Of a stretch of DNA of 64,000 nucleotides, positions 1 through 9,168 are shown piece after piece. The position numbers and the translations under genes were made by a program. The notes under the pieces are model-generated. The model searched no databases. It was not told the origin of the DNA and saw only the letters and a program-made list of their open reading frames with translations. Source of the stretch: an uncultured Roseburia sp. (GTDB lineage Bacteria > Bacillota > Clostridia > Lachnospirales > Lachnospiraceae); contig CANRSX010000009.1 in the NCBI GenBank assembly GCA_947642555.1, forward strand, positions 1 to 64,000, in the 5' to 3' direction. Each line of letters begins with the position of its first letter. Within the stretch, counting starts at the first letter, position 1.

Positions 1-18
1 ACGGTTACCGGAAAAGAT

Positions 19-828
19 ATGAAAAAATCAGCAGGAGTGATCTGCTCCGTTTTCATCGGTGCATCGGCAGGAGCCGGTGTTTATTTTTTTACAAGGAAAA
101 AACAGAATGAGGCAGAAACAGCAGGACTGCATGTCCCGTTCGGCCCGTATGAGGCGGTCTTCAAACGCCCCCTGGATGTACTGGTGTCCGGCACGGCACT
201 GGCACTGCTCTCCCCGGTTCTTATGGTGACGGCACTGCTGGTGCGGGCCAGGCTCGGTTCTCCCGTACTGTTTGTACAGGAGAGGCCGGGCAGGAAGGAT
301 CCGGCGACCGGGCAGGAAAAGATTTTTAAGATATACAAGTTCCGCACCATGACAGACAGGCATGGGAAGGACGGAGAGCTGCTGCCGGATGAGAAGCGGC
401 TGACGGAGTTTGGAAAACTGCTCCGGAGTACCAGCCTGGATGAACTGCCGGAGCTGTTCAATATCATAAAAGGGGATATGTCGCTGGTCGGGCCGCGTCC
501 GCTGCTGCCGGAATATCTGCCGCGCTACAGCAGGACACAGCGGCACCGGCATGACGTGAGGCCTGGACTGACCGGGCTGGCACAGGTGTCCGGCCGGAAT
601 GCGCTGTCCTGGGAAGAAAAGTTCGGGGATGACGTGAGGTATGCAGGGCACATCACGTTTGCGGGGGACCTCAAGATACTGCTGAAAACAGTGACTGCTG
701 TGGTGAAAAAGGACGGGATCAGTTCGGGGACATCGGCGACCATGGAAGCGTTTACGGGGAATGACACAGAAAACAGTCACAAGAACTTTTCAGAGGACAG
801 ACTTCAGATATTTGTATCGGAAGCATAA
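19..828 (+). CDS. PglC-like initiating sugar phosphotransferase
   Basis: Monotopic phosphoglycosyltransferase that should move a sugar-1-phosphate from a UDP-sugar to undecaprenyl phosphate at the inner membrane face, starting repeat-unit assembly. A hydrophobic segment lies at residues 5-25, the membrane re-entrant segment at about 52-75, KFRTM at 107-111, the catalytic Asp-Glu pair in DELP at 141-144, VGPRP at 157-161 and RPGLTGLAQVSGR at 181-193. At 269 aa it is longer than minimal PglC (about 200 aa) because of the added N-terminal membrane segment and a polar tail. Only 18 bases lie upstream, so start and promoter cannot be judged. It is the first gene seen of the plus-strand operon, and the acetyltransferase follows after 3 bases. 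The family is clear; the sugar is inferred to be an amino-sugar of the bacillosamine or FucNAc type. Confidence 0.93.
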   Translation: MKKSAGVICSVFIGASAGAGVYFFTRKKQNEAETAGLHVPFGPYEAVFKRPLDVLVSGTALALLSPVLMVTALLVRARLGSPVLFVQERPGRKDPATGQEKIFKIYKFRTMTDRHGKDGELLPDEKRLTEFGKLLRSTSLDELPELFNIIKGDMSLVGPRPLLPEYLPRYSRTQRHRHDVRPGLTGLAQVSGRNALSWEEKFGDDVRYAGHITFAGDLKILLKTVTAVVKKDGISSGTSATMEAFTGNDTENSHKNFSEDRLQIFVSEA

Positions 829-831
829 TAT

Positions 832-1461
832 ATGGAACACAAAAAGCTTGTAATCATCGGAGCATCGGGACACGGAAAAGTATGTGCAGAAATTGCAGTA
901 CGGTGCGGATTTGAGAAAATTCTGTTTTTGGATGATGACAGTAGTCTTACTTTCTGCGGGAGATACCCGGTCGCCGGGACGGTTACCGATTCTGACAAAT
1001 ATATCGAAACAGCGTCTTTTTTCACGGCAATCGGAAACAGCCATATCAGGGAACGGATCATGAGGAAACTGGAGGAAGACGGCGGGGAGATCACCACGCT
1101 GGTGCATCCTGATGCGGTGATCAGCGAAAGTGCGGTAATCGGATACGGCTCTGTGGTAATGGCAGGTGCGGTTATTAATGCAGATGCCATTATAGGAAAA
1201 GGATGTATCATCAATACGGCAGCTTCCGTGGATCATGACTGTGTGGTGGAGGATTACTGCCATATATCAGTCGGAAGTCACCTGGCGGGGACAGTGCATA
1301 CCGGAAAGCATACCTGGATCGGAGCCGGGGCTGTGGTGAGTAATAATGTGACAGTCTGCGGGGAATGTATGATCGGAGCCGGGGCTGTGGTGGTGAGGGA
1401 TATAAATGAAATCGGAACGTATGCAGGAATACCGGCAAAAAGAATGGATACAATGACATGA
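832..1461 (+). CDS. PglD/NeuD-like sugar N- or O-acetyltransferase
   Basis: Acetyl-CoA-dependent acyltransferase of the PglD/NeuD/EpsM group. The N-terminus is a small nucleotide-binding fold with GASGHGK at 10-16. From about residue 88 on, hexapeptide repeats form a left-handed beta helix. His135, in the run AASVDHDCVVED, matches the catalytic histidine of PglD. In the known bacillosamine route the enzyme acetylates a 4-amino sugar before transfer by PglC, and here the PglC-like gene sits directly upstream, which supports that pairing. In nonulosonic acid pathways the same family serves as LegH or NeuD, an alternative given the synthase genes downstream. Its stop overlaps the next start (ATGA at 1458-1461), which implies translational coupling. 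The partner 4,6-dehydratase and 4-aminotransferase would lie upstream, outside the window. Confidence 0.88.
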   Translation: MEHKKLVIIGASGHGKVCAEIAVRCGFEKILFLDDDSSLTFCGRYPVAGTVTDSDKYIETASFFTAIGNSHIRERIMRKLEEDGGEITTLVHPDAVISESAVIGYGSVVMAGAVINADAIIGKGCIINTAASVDHDCVVEDYCHISVGSHLAGTVHTGKHTWIGAGAVVSNNVTVCGECMIGAGAVVVRDINEIGTYAGIPAKRMDTMT

Positions 1462-2606
1462 AAAAAGTGCTGATGGTGGCATCTGTTCCATCCATGATCG
1501 GACAGTTTAATATGGATAACATCCGAATGCTGCTGAATATGGGATATCAGGTTGATGTTGCCGCAAATTTTAAAGATTATTCATCATGGCCGGAAGATAA
1601 AACACGGACGTTCCAAAAGGATCTATATCATCTTGGTATACATTTTCATCAGACTGACTTTGCGAGAACCCCGGCAAATATAAAATGTAATCTGCGGGCC
1701 TTTTATCAGATACTCAGACTTATCAGAAAAAATCATTATTACTTTATTCATACACACACACCGGTGGCCTCATTTATTGTCAGACTGGCTGCACACAAAA
1801 CCGGTACAAAGGTTATTTATACGGCACATGGCTTTCATTTTTATAAAGGTGCTCCTTTTAAAAACTGGTTGTTTTTTTACCCAGTAGAAAAGTTGATGAG
1901 TCGTTATACAGATGTACTGGTTACCATTAACCGGGAAGATTATAAGCTGGCAAAAGAAAAATTTCATGCCAAAAGAGTTGTTTATATCCCAGGCGTTGGA
2001 ATTGATACAGATAAATTTAAATATGCAGGTATAAACAGGAATGAAAAAAGAAAGGAACTTGGGCTAAGTGAGGATGATATTGTTCTTTTATCGGTAGGAG
2101 AGCTGAATGCAAACAAGAATCATGAACTGGCAATCAAAGCACTGGCTAAACTTCGAGACAAGCATTTCGCTGAATTTGCACAAGTACAGTATCTGATCTG
2201 CGGGCAGGGAAATTTAAAAGAATACTTGGAAAAGGTTATTTTCGAGTCAAGATTGGAAAACCAGATACATCTTTTAGGTTATCGCGAAGATATAAATGAA
2301 ATTTTGGGATGTTCGGATATATTTCTTTTTTTATCCAAACGTGAGGGACTTCCGATCGCATTAATAGAAGCAATGGCAAGTGGACTTGCATGTGTTGTAA
2401 CACATATAAGAGGAAATGTAGATCTTATACGAGACCATAAAGAAGGATTAATTGTTGACACAGATGTACAAAACGTGTCACATGCACTGCTGACATTAAT
2501 TCATGCTGATAGAAAAAAATATCAGAAAAATGCAATAAAACGGAGCAAAGAATACAGTAATCATGTTGTAAATCGTTCTATGGAAAAAATATATTTATCT
2601 CTATAA
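1458..2606 (+). CDS. GT4 glycosyltransferase, EpsD-like
   Basis: Retaining GT-B glycosyltransferase, probably cytoplasmic, adding a sugar to the lipid-linked repeat unit. The N-terminal acceptor half carries HTHTPVAS at 99-106 and TAHGFHFYKG at 122-131, both typical of EpsD-like enzymes. The donor half has GVGID at 179-183 and the EX7E motif at Glu296 and Glu304 inside SKREGLPIALIEAMASG. The length of 382 aa is normal. It overlaps the acetyltransferase by 4 bases, and base composition becomes clearly more AT-rich from here to about 9.1 kb. EpsD-type enzymes often act right after the initiating transferase, so this is a candidate for the second sugar. Donor identity cannot be read from sequence. 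Confidence 0.9.
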   Translation: MKKVLMVASVPSMIGQFNMDNIRMLLNMGYQVDVAANFKDYSSWPEDKTRTFQKDLYHLGIHFHQTDFARTPANIKCNLRAFYQILRLIRKNHYYFIHTHTPVASFIVRLAAHKTGTKVIYTAHGFHFYKGAPFKNWLFFYPVEKLMSRYTDVLVTINREDYKLAKEKFHAKRVVYIPGVGIDTDKFKYAGINRNEKRKELGLSEDDIVLLSVGELNANKNHELAIKALAKLRDKHFAEFAQVQYLICGQGNLKEYLEKVIFESRLENQIHLLGYREDINEILGCSDIFLFLSKREGLPIALIEAMASGLACVVTHIRGNVDLIRDHKEGLIVDTDVQNVSHALLTLIHADRKKYQKNAIKRSKEYSNHVVNRSMEKIYLSL

Positions 2607-2634
2607 AAAATTTGAATGGAAACGATGAGGAGTA

Positions 2635-3732
2635 ATGAGGATTAATAAAAATCGTAAAATCAGAATTATGCATATATTGCGTTCGGGAGGATATTCCGGA
2701 GCAGAAAAAGTTGTTATTTCTATTATAAAGAATATGCAGGATTCCTGTGATGCAGTTTATGTGTCCCCTTCGGGATATATAGATAAAATATTACGACAGG
2801 AAAGGATAAAATATTTCTCAATAAAAAAGGTGACGGTTTTTGAAATAGCAAGAGCTGCCAAAATCATATGTCCTGACATTATACAAGCACATGATTATTA
2901 TAATAGTATGATTGCAGCATGTCTGCCAATCCATATACCAATTATTTGCCATTTACATAATAACGCTCCATGGATTAAAAATTATGGTTTTAAATCCACC
3001 ATATTTGCGCTTTCATGTATGCGTTATAAAGAAATATTAACGGTGTCAGATTCTATCTGCGAAGAATATATTTGGGGAAAATATATTCAAAAGAAAACCA
3101 AAACAATAGGGAATCCAATTGATACAAACGAAATAATAAAGAAATCAGAAGTGGGTATAGAGACAGATCCCTTTGAGATTGCATATATTGGCAGATTATC
3201 TGTACCCAAAAATCCAGTACGATTCCTTCATATCATCAAGCACATACAATCATTTTTGCCGAATATTACTTGTAAAATGATCGGTGATGGAGAGCTAAAA
3301 GAAAAGATATTGGATGAAATAAATATACTCGGATTGAAATGTACTATAGAGATTCTAGGCTTTAAGGAAAATCCTTATTCCATTTTAAAAAATGGAAAGA
3401 TTCTTTGTATAACTTCGGATTGGGAGGGATTTGGTTTAGTTGCAGTTGAAGCGCTGGCTCTTGGTGTGCCAGTTGTATGTACAAATGTCGGTGGCTTGCC
3501 TCAGCTTGTTGATGAAAAATGCGGATTTATTTGTAATACAAACCATGAAATGGAAGTTGCTATAAAAAGATTACTGACAGATGATAGTCTATATATGAGT
3601 CTACATAATGGGGCATTGTCTAAAGCAAAAGAACTTGATAATATAAATCAGTATATGAGCAGAATGTTAGAAATATACTTAAAAATATTCAATAAAACAA
3701 ATAGTGGTTTACAGGGGAATCCCTATAAATGA
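2635..3732 (+). CDS. GT4 glycosyltransferase
   Basis: GT-B fold glycosyltransferase of family GT4, expected to extend the polysaccharide repeat unit. Residues 17-25 (RSGGYSGAE) form the N-terminal acceptor loop. IGNPID is at 158-163, YIGRLS at 184-189, and the EX7E donor motif is Glu264 and Glu272 in DWEGFGLVAVEALALG. A GATGAGGAG ribosome site precedes the ATG at 2635. The end overlaps the polymerase gene by ATGA. The gene is AT-rich and typical of the variable serotype-defining core of capsule loci. Donor and acceptor are unknown. Confidence 0.88.
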   Translation: MRINKNRKIRIMHILRSGGYSGAEKVVISIIKNMQDSCDAVYVSPSGYIDKILRQERIKYFSIKKVTVFEIARAAKIICPDIIQAHDYYNSMIAACLPIHIPIICHLHNNAPWIKNYGFKSTIFALSCMRYKEILTVSDSICEEYIWGKYIQKKTKTIGNPIDTNEIIKKSEVGIETDPFEIAYIGRLSVPKNPVRFLHIIKHIQSFLPNITCKMIGDGELKEKILDEINILGLKCTIEILGFKENPYSILKNGKILCITSDWEGFGLVAVEALALGVPVVCTNVGGLPQLVDEKCGFICNTNHEMEVAIKRLLTDDSLYMSLHNGALSKAKELDNINQYMSRMLEIYLKIFNKTNSGLQGNPYK

Positions 3733-5060
3733 AAAGAAAACTCTGCCAATATGAAATTATATTTTTATATATTTTTTCTTTTATATATACGATATATGAT
3801 TTTTCTATACTTTTTGAGCCATTTATTGGTAAACAGTATCGTATAATTATAGGTGTAGTAAATATATTTTTTGTATTTATTATTTGTAAAAAAAAGCTGC
3901 TTTTCAATAATATTTATTTTTTAATTTTTCTATTAGTTTTGACAATTAACTCATCATTTACAAGCATAACAGGCAGTCCATATTCAACGATTCCAGTTAC
4001 CTGGTTTCTTATTGCAGCTTTATGTATTATTTATATTTGCAATAAACGTATTTATCCCAGTCATTCTTTTAAATCAGTTGTTATGTTTATGTTATTTGGA
4101 GGCGTTAGTATAGTATGCAGGTCTGATAATTACAAAACTAATGCCTTTAATCAATATCTCAATATAATTATTTTTTTGCTATTTTTGGCAAGTACATATA
4201 AATTAACAAAAATAATTTATCAGAATTTACCGAAATATTTGGAGATATTATATCTTAACTCTGTCCTTTCTTTTTCAATAATGATTATTGTACAAAAAGT
4301 ATTTTATGAATACTTTTCTTTAGAAGTAGGTAATATTGGAAAATATTATATGAGGATATCCTATTCTGCAACTTTTAGTGATCATAGTTTTTCTTCGCTA
4401 TATATTGCAACCGGAATATGCACCATTTTTGCCAACTTGTGTTATAAAAAACAAATATTACCTAAATTAGCTACCATCGTGTATATGGTTATATATCTAT
4501 ATGCGATTTTGGCAGTTAATGCAAGAACCGGACCAGTAACGCTTATATTGTGTGTTTTTACTATGCTGAATTATCTTATTATAAATTATAAGAAAAATAG
4601 GCTGTTGTTAATTGAAGTCTGTCTATTACCAATCGCATTAAGCATTTTAATCATAATGACTCAAAACAGGGCTGGAGGGTTCTTTAATGCATCAGGTCGT
4701 GGAATTAGCTACATGACAGGCTTCCTGACTTTCTTGGATCATATTATATTTGGAAGTGGTTTGGGAATAGCAAATTACGTAGCCGAAACCCAAACAGTTA
4801 TCCCTCACAATTTTTTCGTCCAGTATTTGGCACAACTGGGTCTAGTTGGCTTTGCTATTATTTTATATGGAATTAATCAACCAATACAGAAGATGATAAA
4901 AAGAAAAGGTAGTCCTGCAAAATGGACTATACTTACAATGATAATTGGGGCAATGCTCATACCCGATATCATAAGTTCTCATTATCTATATCCACTAATT
5001 ATAATTGCATCATCAGATAATGACAGTCATCATAATAAATTCTGCAATCATTCAATTTAA
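3729..5060 (+). CDS. Wzy-like polysaccharide polymerase
   Basis: Integral membrane protein of 443 aa with about ten to twelve hydrophobic segments and few charged residues, fitting the O-antigen polymerase/ligase superfamily. A polar loop with NARTGP near residues 259-264 and a later segment with HNFFVQYLAQLGLVG near residue 360 resemble the periplasmic loop of Wzy/WaaL proteins, in which a His-Asn pair precedes a G-x-x-G turn. It would join repeat units outside the membrane, working with the flippase encoded 2.6 kb downstream. Wzy proteins diverge widely, so the call rests on topology plus position among glycosyltransferases and Wzx. It is translationally coupled to the preceding gene (ATGA overlap) and very AT-rich. 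Confidence 0.8.
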   Translation: MKRKLCQYEIIFLYIFSFIYTIYDFSILFEPFIGKQYRIIIGVVNIFFVFIICKKKLLFNNIYFLIFLLVLTINSSFTSITGSPYSTIPVTWFLIAALCIIYICNKRIYPSHSFKSVVMFMLFGGVSIVCRSDNYKTNAFNQYLNIIIFLLFLASTYKLTKIIYQNLPKYLEILYLNSVLSFSIMIIVQKVFYEYFSLEVGNIGKYYMRISYSATFSDHSFSSLYIATGICTIFANLCYKKQILPKLATIVYMVIYLYAILAVNARTGPVTLILCVFTMLNYLIINYKKNRLLLIEVCLLPIALSILIIMTQNRAGGFFNASGRGISYMTGFLTFLDHIIFGSGLGIANYVAETQTVIPHNFFVQYLAQLGLVGFAIILYGINQPIQKMIKRKGSPAKWTILTMIIGAMLIPDIISSHYLYPLIIIASSDNDSHHNKFCNHSI

Positions 5061-5088
5061 TGCATAAAATTCTGACAAAGGACATAAC

Positions 5089-6345
5089 ATGAATATCTTA
5101 TTGGTTACAGATAAATATTTCCCAAGAGCTCTTGCAAATGCCATTTGTGTACAAATGATCGCAGAACAGTTTGTTAATACTGGACACCAGGTACATATTT
5201 TGGCATATAAAGATACAGGAATAAATGGTCCACTACTAAATAATGGTGTACATGTTCATTATATAAATACTGATTTTAGATTCAGATGTTTTTATTACCA
5301 TAACAACTTCCCGACCAGAACATTGGCTAAAATGGCCTATATTACTGCGCGTGTTTATTCGACAACTTTGAAGCTTATTCATATTCGAAAATTTCCCTTG
5401 TATTCTGAGAAATTTCCCAAAAGAATCTGTCAGGAAATGATAAATTTACATAATAAATTTAATTTTGATTTAGTAATTAGTACATATGCACCATTTGAAA
5501 ACATTTTAGCCGGGTTGTGGTTTAAGAATAAATTTAGTAATATCAAGTGGGGTATATACTCTCTTGATAGTTTTTTCTATTACGGATTGCATCATTTTAA
5601 TGGGAAAAAGGCTGCCATATACTGGCTAAATAAATTTCTAGAATATTCGGATATATTTTTATATATGAAATCAAGAAAAAAGGAATATACAACTTTTCTT
5701 TCTGCTTATACACACAAAATGTTTGCTACTGATATTCCTCTGTTGGTTTCATTAGAGAGAGAAGAAATCTGTAAAAAATGTGATGCAGGCATAGAGAAGT
5801 GGGTTTATGCCGGGACAATAAAAAAACCAAACTATGATATTATTCCTGCAATAAAAAGTTTTATTTCTATAAGCAAAAATGATACAACAAAAGAATTCCA
5901 TATATATTCAAATGGTAGCGATCTTGTAGTCGAGAGGCAAATTGTAAAAGAAGCAGGAGCACGCGTTTTTTTTCATGAATATGTTGATTATGATAAATTA
6001 AAGCAAATTTATGAGTCAGCAAGTATTCTCATCAGTGTTAAAAATACTGATAATATTTCTGCAAAAATTTTCGAATATATGAGCTATCATAAGCCCATTT
6101 TACATTTTTCGGGAATACAGAATGACCCCAACAAAGCATATATTGAAAAATATTGTCTTGGAAAAGTAATTAATACATATAGCGGATCTGAACATGAATG
6201 GTGTCAGGAAATCTGCAGTTTTTTACAATTTATTTATTTTCAGGCACCCACAGAGATTTCCTTAAATGAATTTGTAATGAATACACCTCAATATACTTGT
6301 GACCTGATTATGAGATACTGTGGAAATAATGAACAGAAAATATAA
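5089..6345 (+). CDS. GT-B glycosyltransferase (GT4-like)
   Basis: Predicted cytoplasmic glycosyltransferase of 418 aa. The first strand, ILLVTDKYFPRALANAI, is the usual GT4 start with a short loop for the acceptor. In the C-terminal half, ISAKIFEYMSYHKPILHF (about residues 322-339) occupies the place of the donor-binding EX7E region, but the first glutamate is replaced, as in several divergent GT4 proteins. An AAAGGA ribosome site stands 7 bases before the ATG. It lies between polymerase and flippase genes in the AT-rich core of the operon. The fold assignment is fairly safe; the sugar specificity is not. Confidence 0.75.
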   Translation: MNILLVTDKYFPRALANAICVQMIAEQFVNTGHQVHILAYKDTGINGPLLNNGVHVHYINTDFRFRCFYYHNNFPTRTLAKMAYITARVYSTTLKLIHIRKFPLYSEKFPKRICQEMINLHNKFNFDLVISTYAPFENILAGLWFKNKFSNIKWGIYSLDSFFYYGLHHFNGKKAAIYWLNKFLEYSDIFLYMKSRKKEYTTFLSAYTHKMFATDIPLLVSLEREEICKKCDAGIEKWVYAGTIKKPNYDIIPAIKSFISISKNDTTKEFHIYSNGSDLVVERQIVKEAGARVFFHEYVDYDKLKQIYESASILISVKNTDNISAKIFEYMSYHKPILHFSGIQNDPNKAYIEKYCLGKVINTYSGSEHEWCQEICSFLQFIYFQAPTEISLNEFVMNTPQYTCDLIMRYCGNNEQKI

Positions 6346-7747
6346 ACAGTTAATAAAAAACACATCATTATTTGCTATTGGATCTTTTGGGACAAAGATA
6401 TTATCTTTTGTACTGACACCGTTTTATACCAGTTTTCTTTCTACTAAAGATTATGGAACCGCGGATATCATTACAACAACCACAACTCTTCTGATATATA
6501 TTTTAACTTTAAATATTGGCGATGCAGTAATGCGTTTTATTATTGAGGATGGAAGTAAAAAGAATGAACTTCTTACTTTCGGGACAAAAATAATATGTTT
6601 GGGTGCTTTACTGCTCGCAGCAGTTTTGAGTTATTTTGCATACGTGCATTTTTTCCAAATTGACACATACTGCTATGTTTTCCTTTGGCTTAGTTTTACA
6701 GCTAATTCATTTTATACGTTATTGAACTGCTATCTACAGGGTCTTGGCAAAGTATCAAATATTGTAACAGCTGGTATAATTCAGTCACTGACAATGCTCT
6801 GTTTAAATATATTTTGCCTTGCAGTATTTCATTTGGGGATATATGGATATCTGATCAGTACAATAGCCGGAAGCGCTGCCGCGTTTTTTTACGAATGTAT
6901 AATTATTATGCAGCTGAACAGCTGGCATTTCAGGTTTATTTCAACAAAACGGACAATATGTCTTCAAATGCTGTCATACAGTATTCCTTTGATATTTAAT
7001 AGTGTAGCCTGGTGGATGAATGCAAGTATTGATAAATATTTTGTCACAGGAATATGCGGTGTAGATCAAAATGGAATATACTCAGCTTCTTCAAAAGTCT
7101 CTATGATCCTGTCAACCTGCGCATCTATTTTTTTACAGGCATGGGGATTATCAGCCATACGGGAATTTGATCCCGATGACTCAGATGGGTTTTTTTCAAT
7201 TACATATGGATTATTTAATACCATGCTTGTAATACTGTGCTCCTTACTTATTGTGGTGAATATCCCTGTTTCCAGATTATTACTCGCAAAAAAATTTTAT
7301 GATGGGTGGCAGTATTCATCAATTCTTATATTTTCAGCTATGTTCAGTTCACTTGGGGGCTTTGCGGGAAGTTTATTCGGAGCAGTAAAAGATACAAAAA
7401 CATACGCTGTATCGACTGTTGGTGCCGCCATAGTAAATGTTTGTCTCAACTTTATTCTGATACCAGTAACGGGGCCTACAGGAGCAGCAATAGCCACCGT
7501 AATATCATTTATGTTTGTATGGTGTTTTCGTTTAATAATTTCACACAGGTATATCAAATGGAAGATATCTTTAACAAGAGATATTATATGCTATCTACTA
7601 TTAGCCCTGCAACTTATAGCAGAGCACTCTGAAAGCCATTTATATTTATTACAGCTAGTCATTCTTTCTTTTTTGATAGTTTTAAACTACAAAGAAATAT
7701 ATTTTGTAATCATTAAAATGCTCAAAAACATTTCAATTAAAAAATAA
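6329..7747 (+). CDS. Wzx-type polysaccharide flippase
   Basis: Multi-pass membrane protein of the MOP exporter superfamily (polysaccharide synthesis/Wzx family), about 472 aa with twelve to fourteen predicted helices. The N-terminal region, with ASFG-like GSFGTKILSFVLTPFYTSFL, is the standard opening of this family. It should flip the undecaprenyl-linked repeat unit to the outer face for Wzy. Two starts are possible: GTG at 6320 and ATG at 6329. ATG is preferred because neither has a strong ribosome site; both overlap the end of the preceding glycosyltransferase. The region after 450 aa ends in a Lys-rich tail. Confidence 0.9.
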   Translation: MNRKYKQLIKNTSLFAIGSFGTKILSFVLTPFYTSFLSTKDYGTADIITTTTTLLIYILTLNIGDAVMRFIIEDGSKKNELLTFGTKIICLGALLLAAVLSYFAYVHFFQIDTYCYVFLWLSFTANSFYTLLNCYLQGLGKVSNIVTAGIIQSLTMLCLNIFCLAVFHLGIYGYLISTIAGSAAAFFYECIIIMQLNSWHFRFISTKRTICLQMLSYSIPLIFNSVAWWMNASIDKYFVTGICGVDQNGIYSASSKVSMILSTCASIFLQAWGLSAIREFDPDDSDGFFSITYGLFNTMLVILCSLLIVVNIPVSRLLLAKKFYDGWQYSSILIFSAMFSSLGGFAGSLFGAVKDTKTYAVSTVGAAIVNVCLNFILIPVTGPTGAAIATVISFMFVWCFRLIISHRYIKWKISLTRDIICYLLLALQLIAEHSESHLYLLQLVILSFLIVLNYKEIYFVIIKMLKNISIKK

Positions 7748-7764
7748 ATCAGAGGCAGGATCTC

Positions 7765-9138
7765 ATGAAAACATATGATTTTGTATTTGTTTATGAAGTA
7801 AAAAACAGAGAGCTTGAAAATATTTGTTTATTAAAATATGAACTTGAAAAACGCGGATATTCGGTGAAACTGATTGAGACATGGGGCGAAATCTTTTTTC
7901 GTCATAAGGCAGTAAATGCAAAGGTTGTCGCTGGATTTGCTATGTATAATGATGATGTTTTGGCCTATATCGATTCGTTTGTAAAAAACTGCAAAAAATA
8001 TGTTAACTTACAGTGGGAACAGCTAACAGCCGATTATATATTGCAAAACGACAATTCTTCTGTAAAAATTCAGGGAACAGCATGTCAGGCACATCACATT
8101 TCGCATGGAAAAACAAACAGAGAATGGCTGACCTGTCAATGTGGCATATCTCCTCAAAAGGTTCATCTGACTGGACATATATCCATGGATTTTTATAAAC
8201 CTGCATTAAGAAATTATTGCATGTCAAGAAGCAGATTATTTTCAAAATATAATATACCAACAGACAAAAAAATTTGTCTTTTTATTTCTTCCTTTGTAGC
8301 AGAAAAGCTTCCGCAAATTATTACTGAAAGTGATTTAAATAAAGAAAGCGGAATAGATTATAATGCGACGTTAAAAAATGAGACAGAATCCTGGAGTCAG
8401 ATAATAACATGGATTCAGAATATATTAACAGAGGATGAGACTTTATTTTTTGTTTATCGACCGCATCCAGCCGAATGGTGTAAAGATGAATTATTTCATA
8501 TAGAAAAGATACAGCCTCGATTTAAAGTTATCCGGGAAGAAGCTGTAAAAGAATGGATTCTTAATGCAGATAAGATTTATGTTTGGGCAAGTACAACAAT
8601 ATCAGAAATATATGCTGCAAAAAAACCGTGCGGAATTCTTCGTCCTATAGATATTCCTGAAAGTATGGATTATGAATTATACAGAGGTGGCAGATACCTT
8701 AAATCGTATAGTGATTTTAAAAAGGATATCTATATAGATCCGGAATTTCCTTTAGATAAAGAGAAACTTAATAGGTACTTCGATATAGATAATGACGGGT
8801 TATCTTATCAACGTGTATGTGATGTTCTTGAGGATTACTATAAAGATAATAGCGATATCATAAAATTTAATCATAAAGACTCCTTTTTAACAGAATGGTC
8901 CTGTCTGACCTACAATTTGAAGCAATTTATAAAAAAAATAATATTTGAGTGCAGAATATGTGCCAAACTTATGACATGGTTATTTCGCGGGAACAAAAAA
9001 TTTAATTATTTACAACATAAAGAAAACTATGAATATTCCAAACTAATGTGTCAAAATAACCAGTATAAAAACAGTGAAATTGAAAAAATTATGGACAAAA
9101 TAGCAAATGCACTAAATTATCAGGATACAAAAGCATAA
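7765..9138 (+). CDS. Surface carbohydrate biosynthesis protein, GT-B-like
   Basis: Protein of 457 aa resembling the family usually annotated as surface carbohydrate biosynthesis protein, related in fold to CDP-glycerol glycerophosphotransferases. Visible traits are an N-terminal YEVKNRELENICLLKYELEKRG, a central HGKTNREWL (about residues 114-122) followed by GHISMDFY, YRPHPAEW near 232-239, and WASTTISEIYAAKKP near 274-288 as a likely donor-binding segment. It is the last gene before pseC and the nonulosonic acid genes. A plausible inference is that it transfers the nonulosonic acid or a polyol phosphate, but nothing in the sequence proves this. The ribosome site AGAGGCAGGA precedes the ATG. 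Confidence 0.6.
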   Translation: MKTYDFVFVYEVKNRELENICLLKYELEKRGYSVKLIETWGEIFFRHKAVNAKVVAGFAMYNDDVLAYIDSFVKNCKKYVNLQWEQLTADYILQNDNSSVKIQGTACQAHHISHGKTNREWLTCQCGISPQKVHLTGHISMDFYKPALRNYCMSRSRLFSKYNIPTDKKICLFISSFVAEKLPQIITESDLNKESGIDYNATLKNETESWSQIITWIQNILTEDETLFFVYRPHPAEWCKDELFHIEKIQPRFKVIREEAVKEWILNADKIYVWASTTISEIYAAKKPCGILRPIDIPESMDYELYRGGRYLKSYSDFKKDIYIDPEFPLDKEKLNRYFDIDNDGLSYQRVCDVLEDYYKDNSDIIKFNHKDSFLTEWSCLTYNLKQFIKKIIFECRICAKLMTWLFRGNKKFNYLQHKENYEYSKLMCQNNQYKNSEIEKIMDKIANALNYQDTKA

Positions 9139-9168
9139 ATGTAATAATATAAATGGGGAGATGAGTAA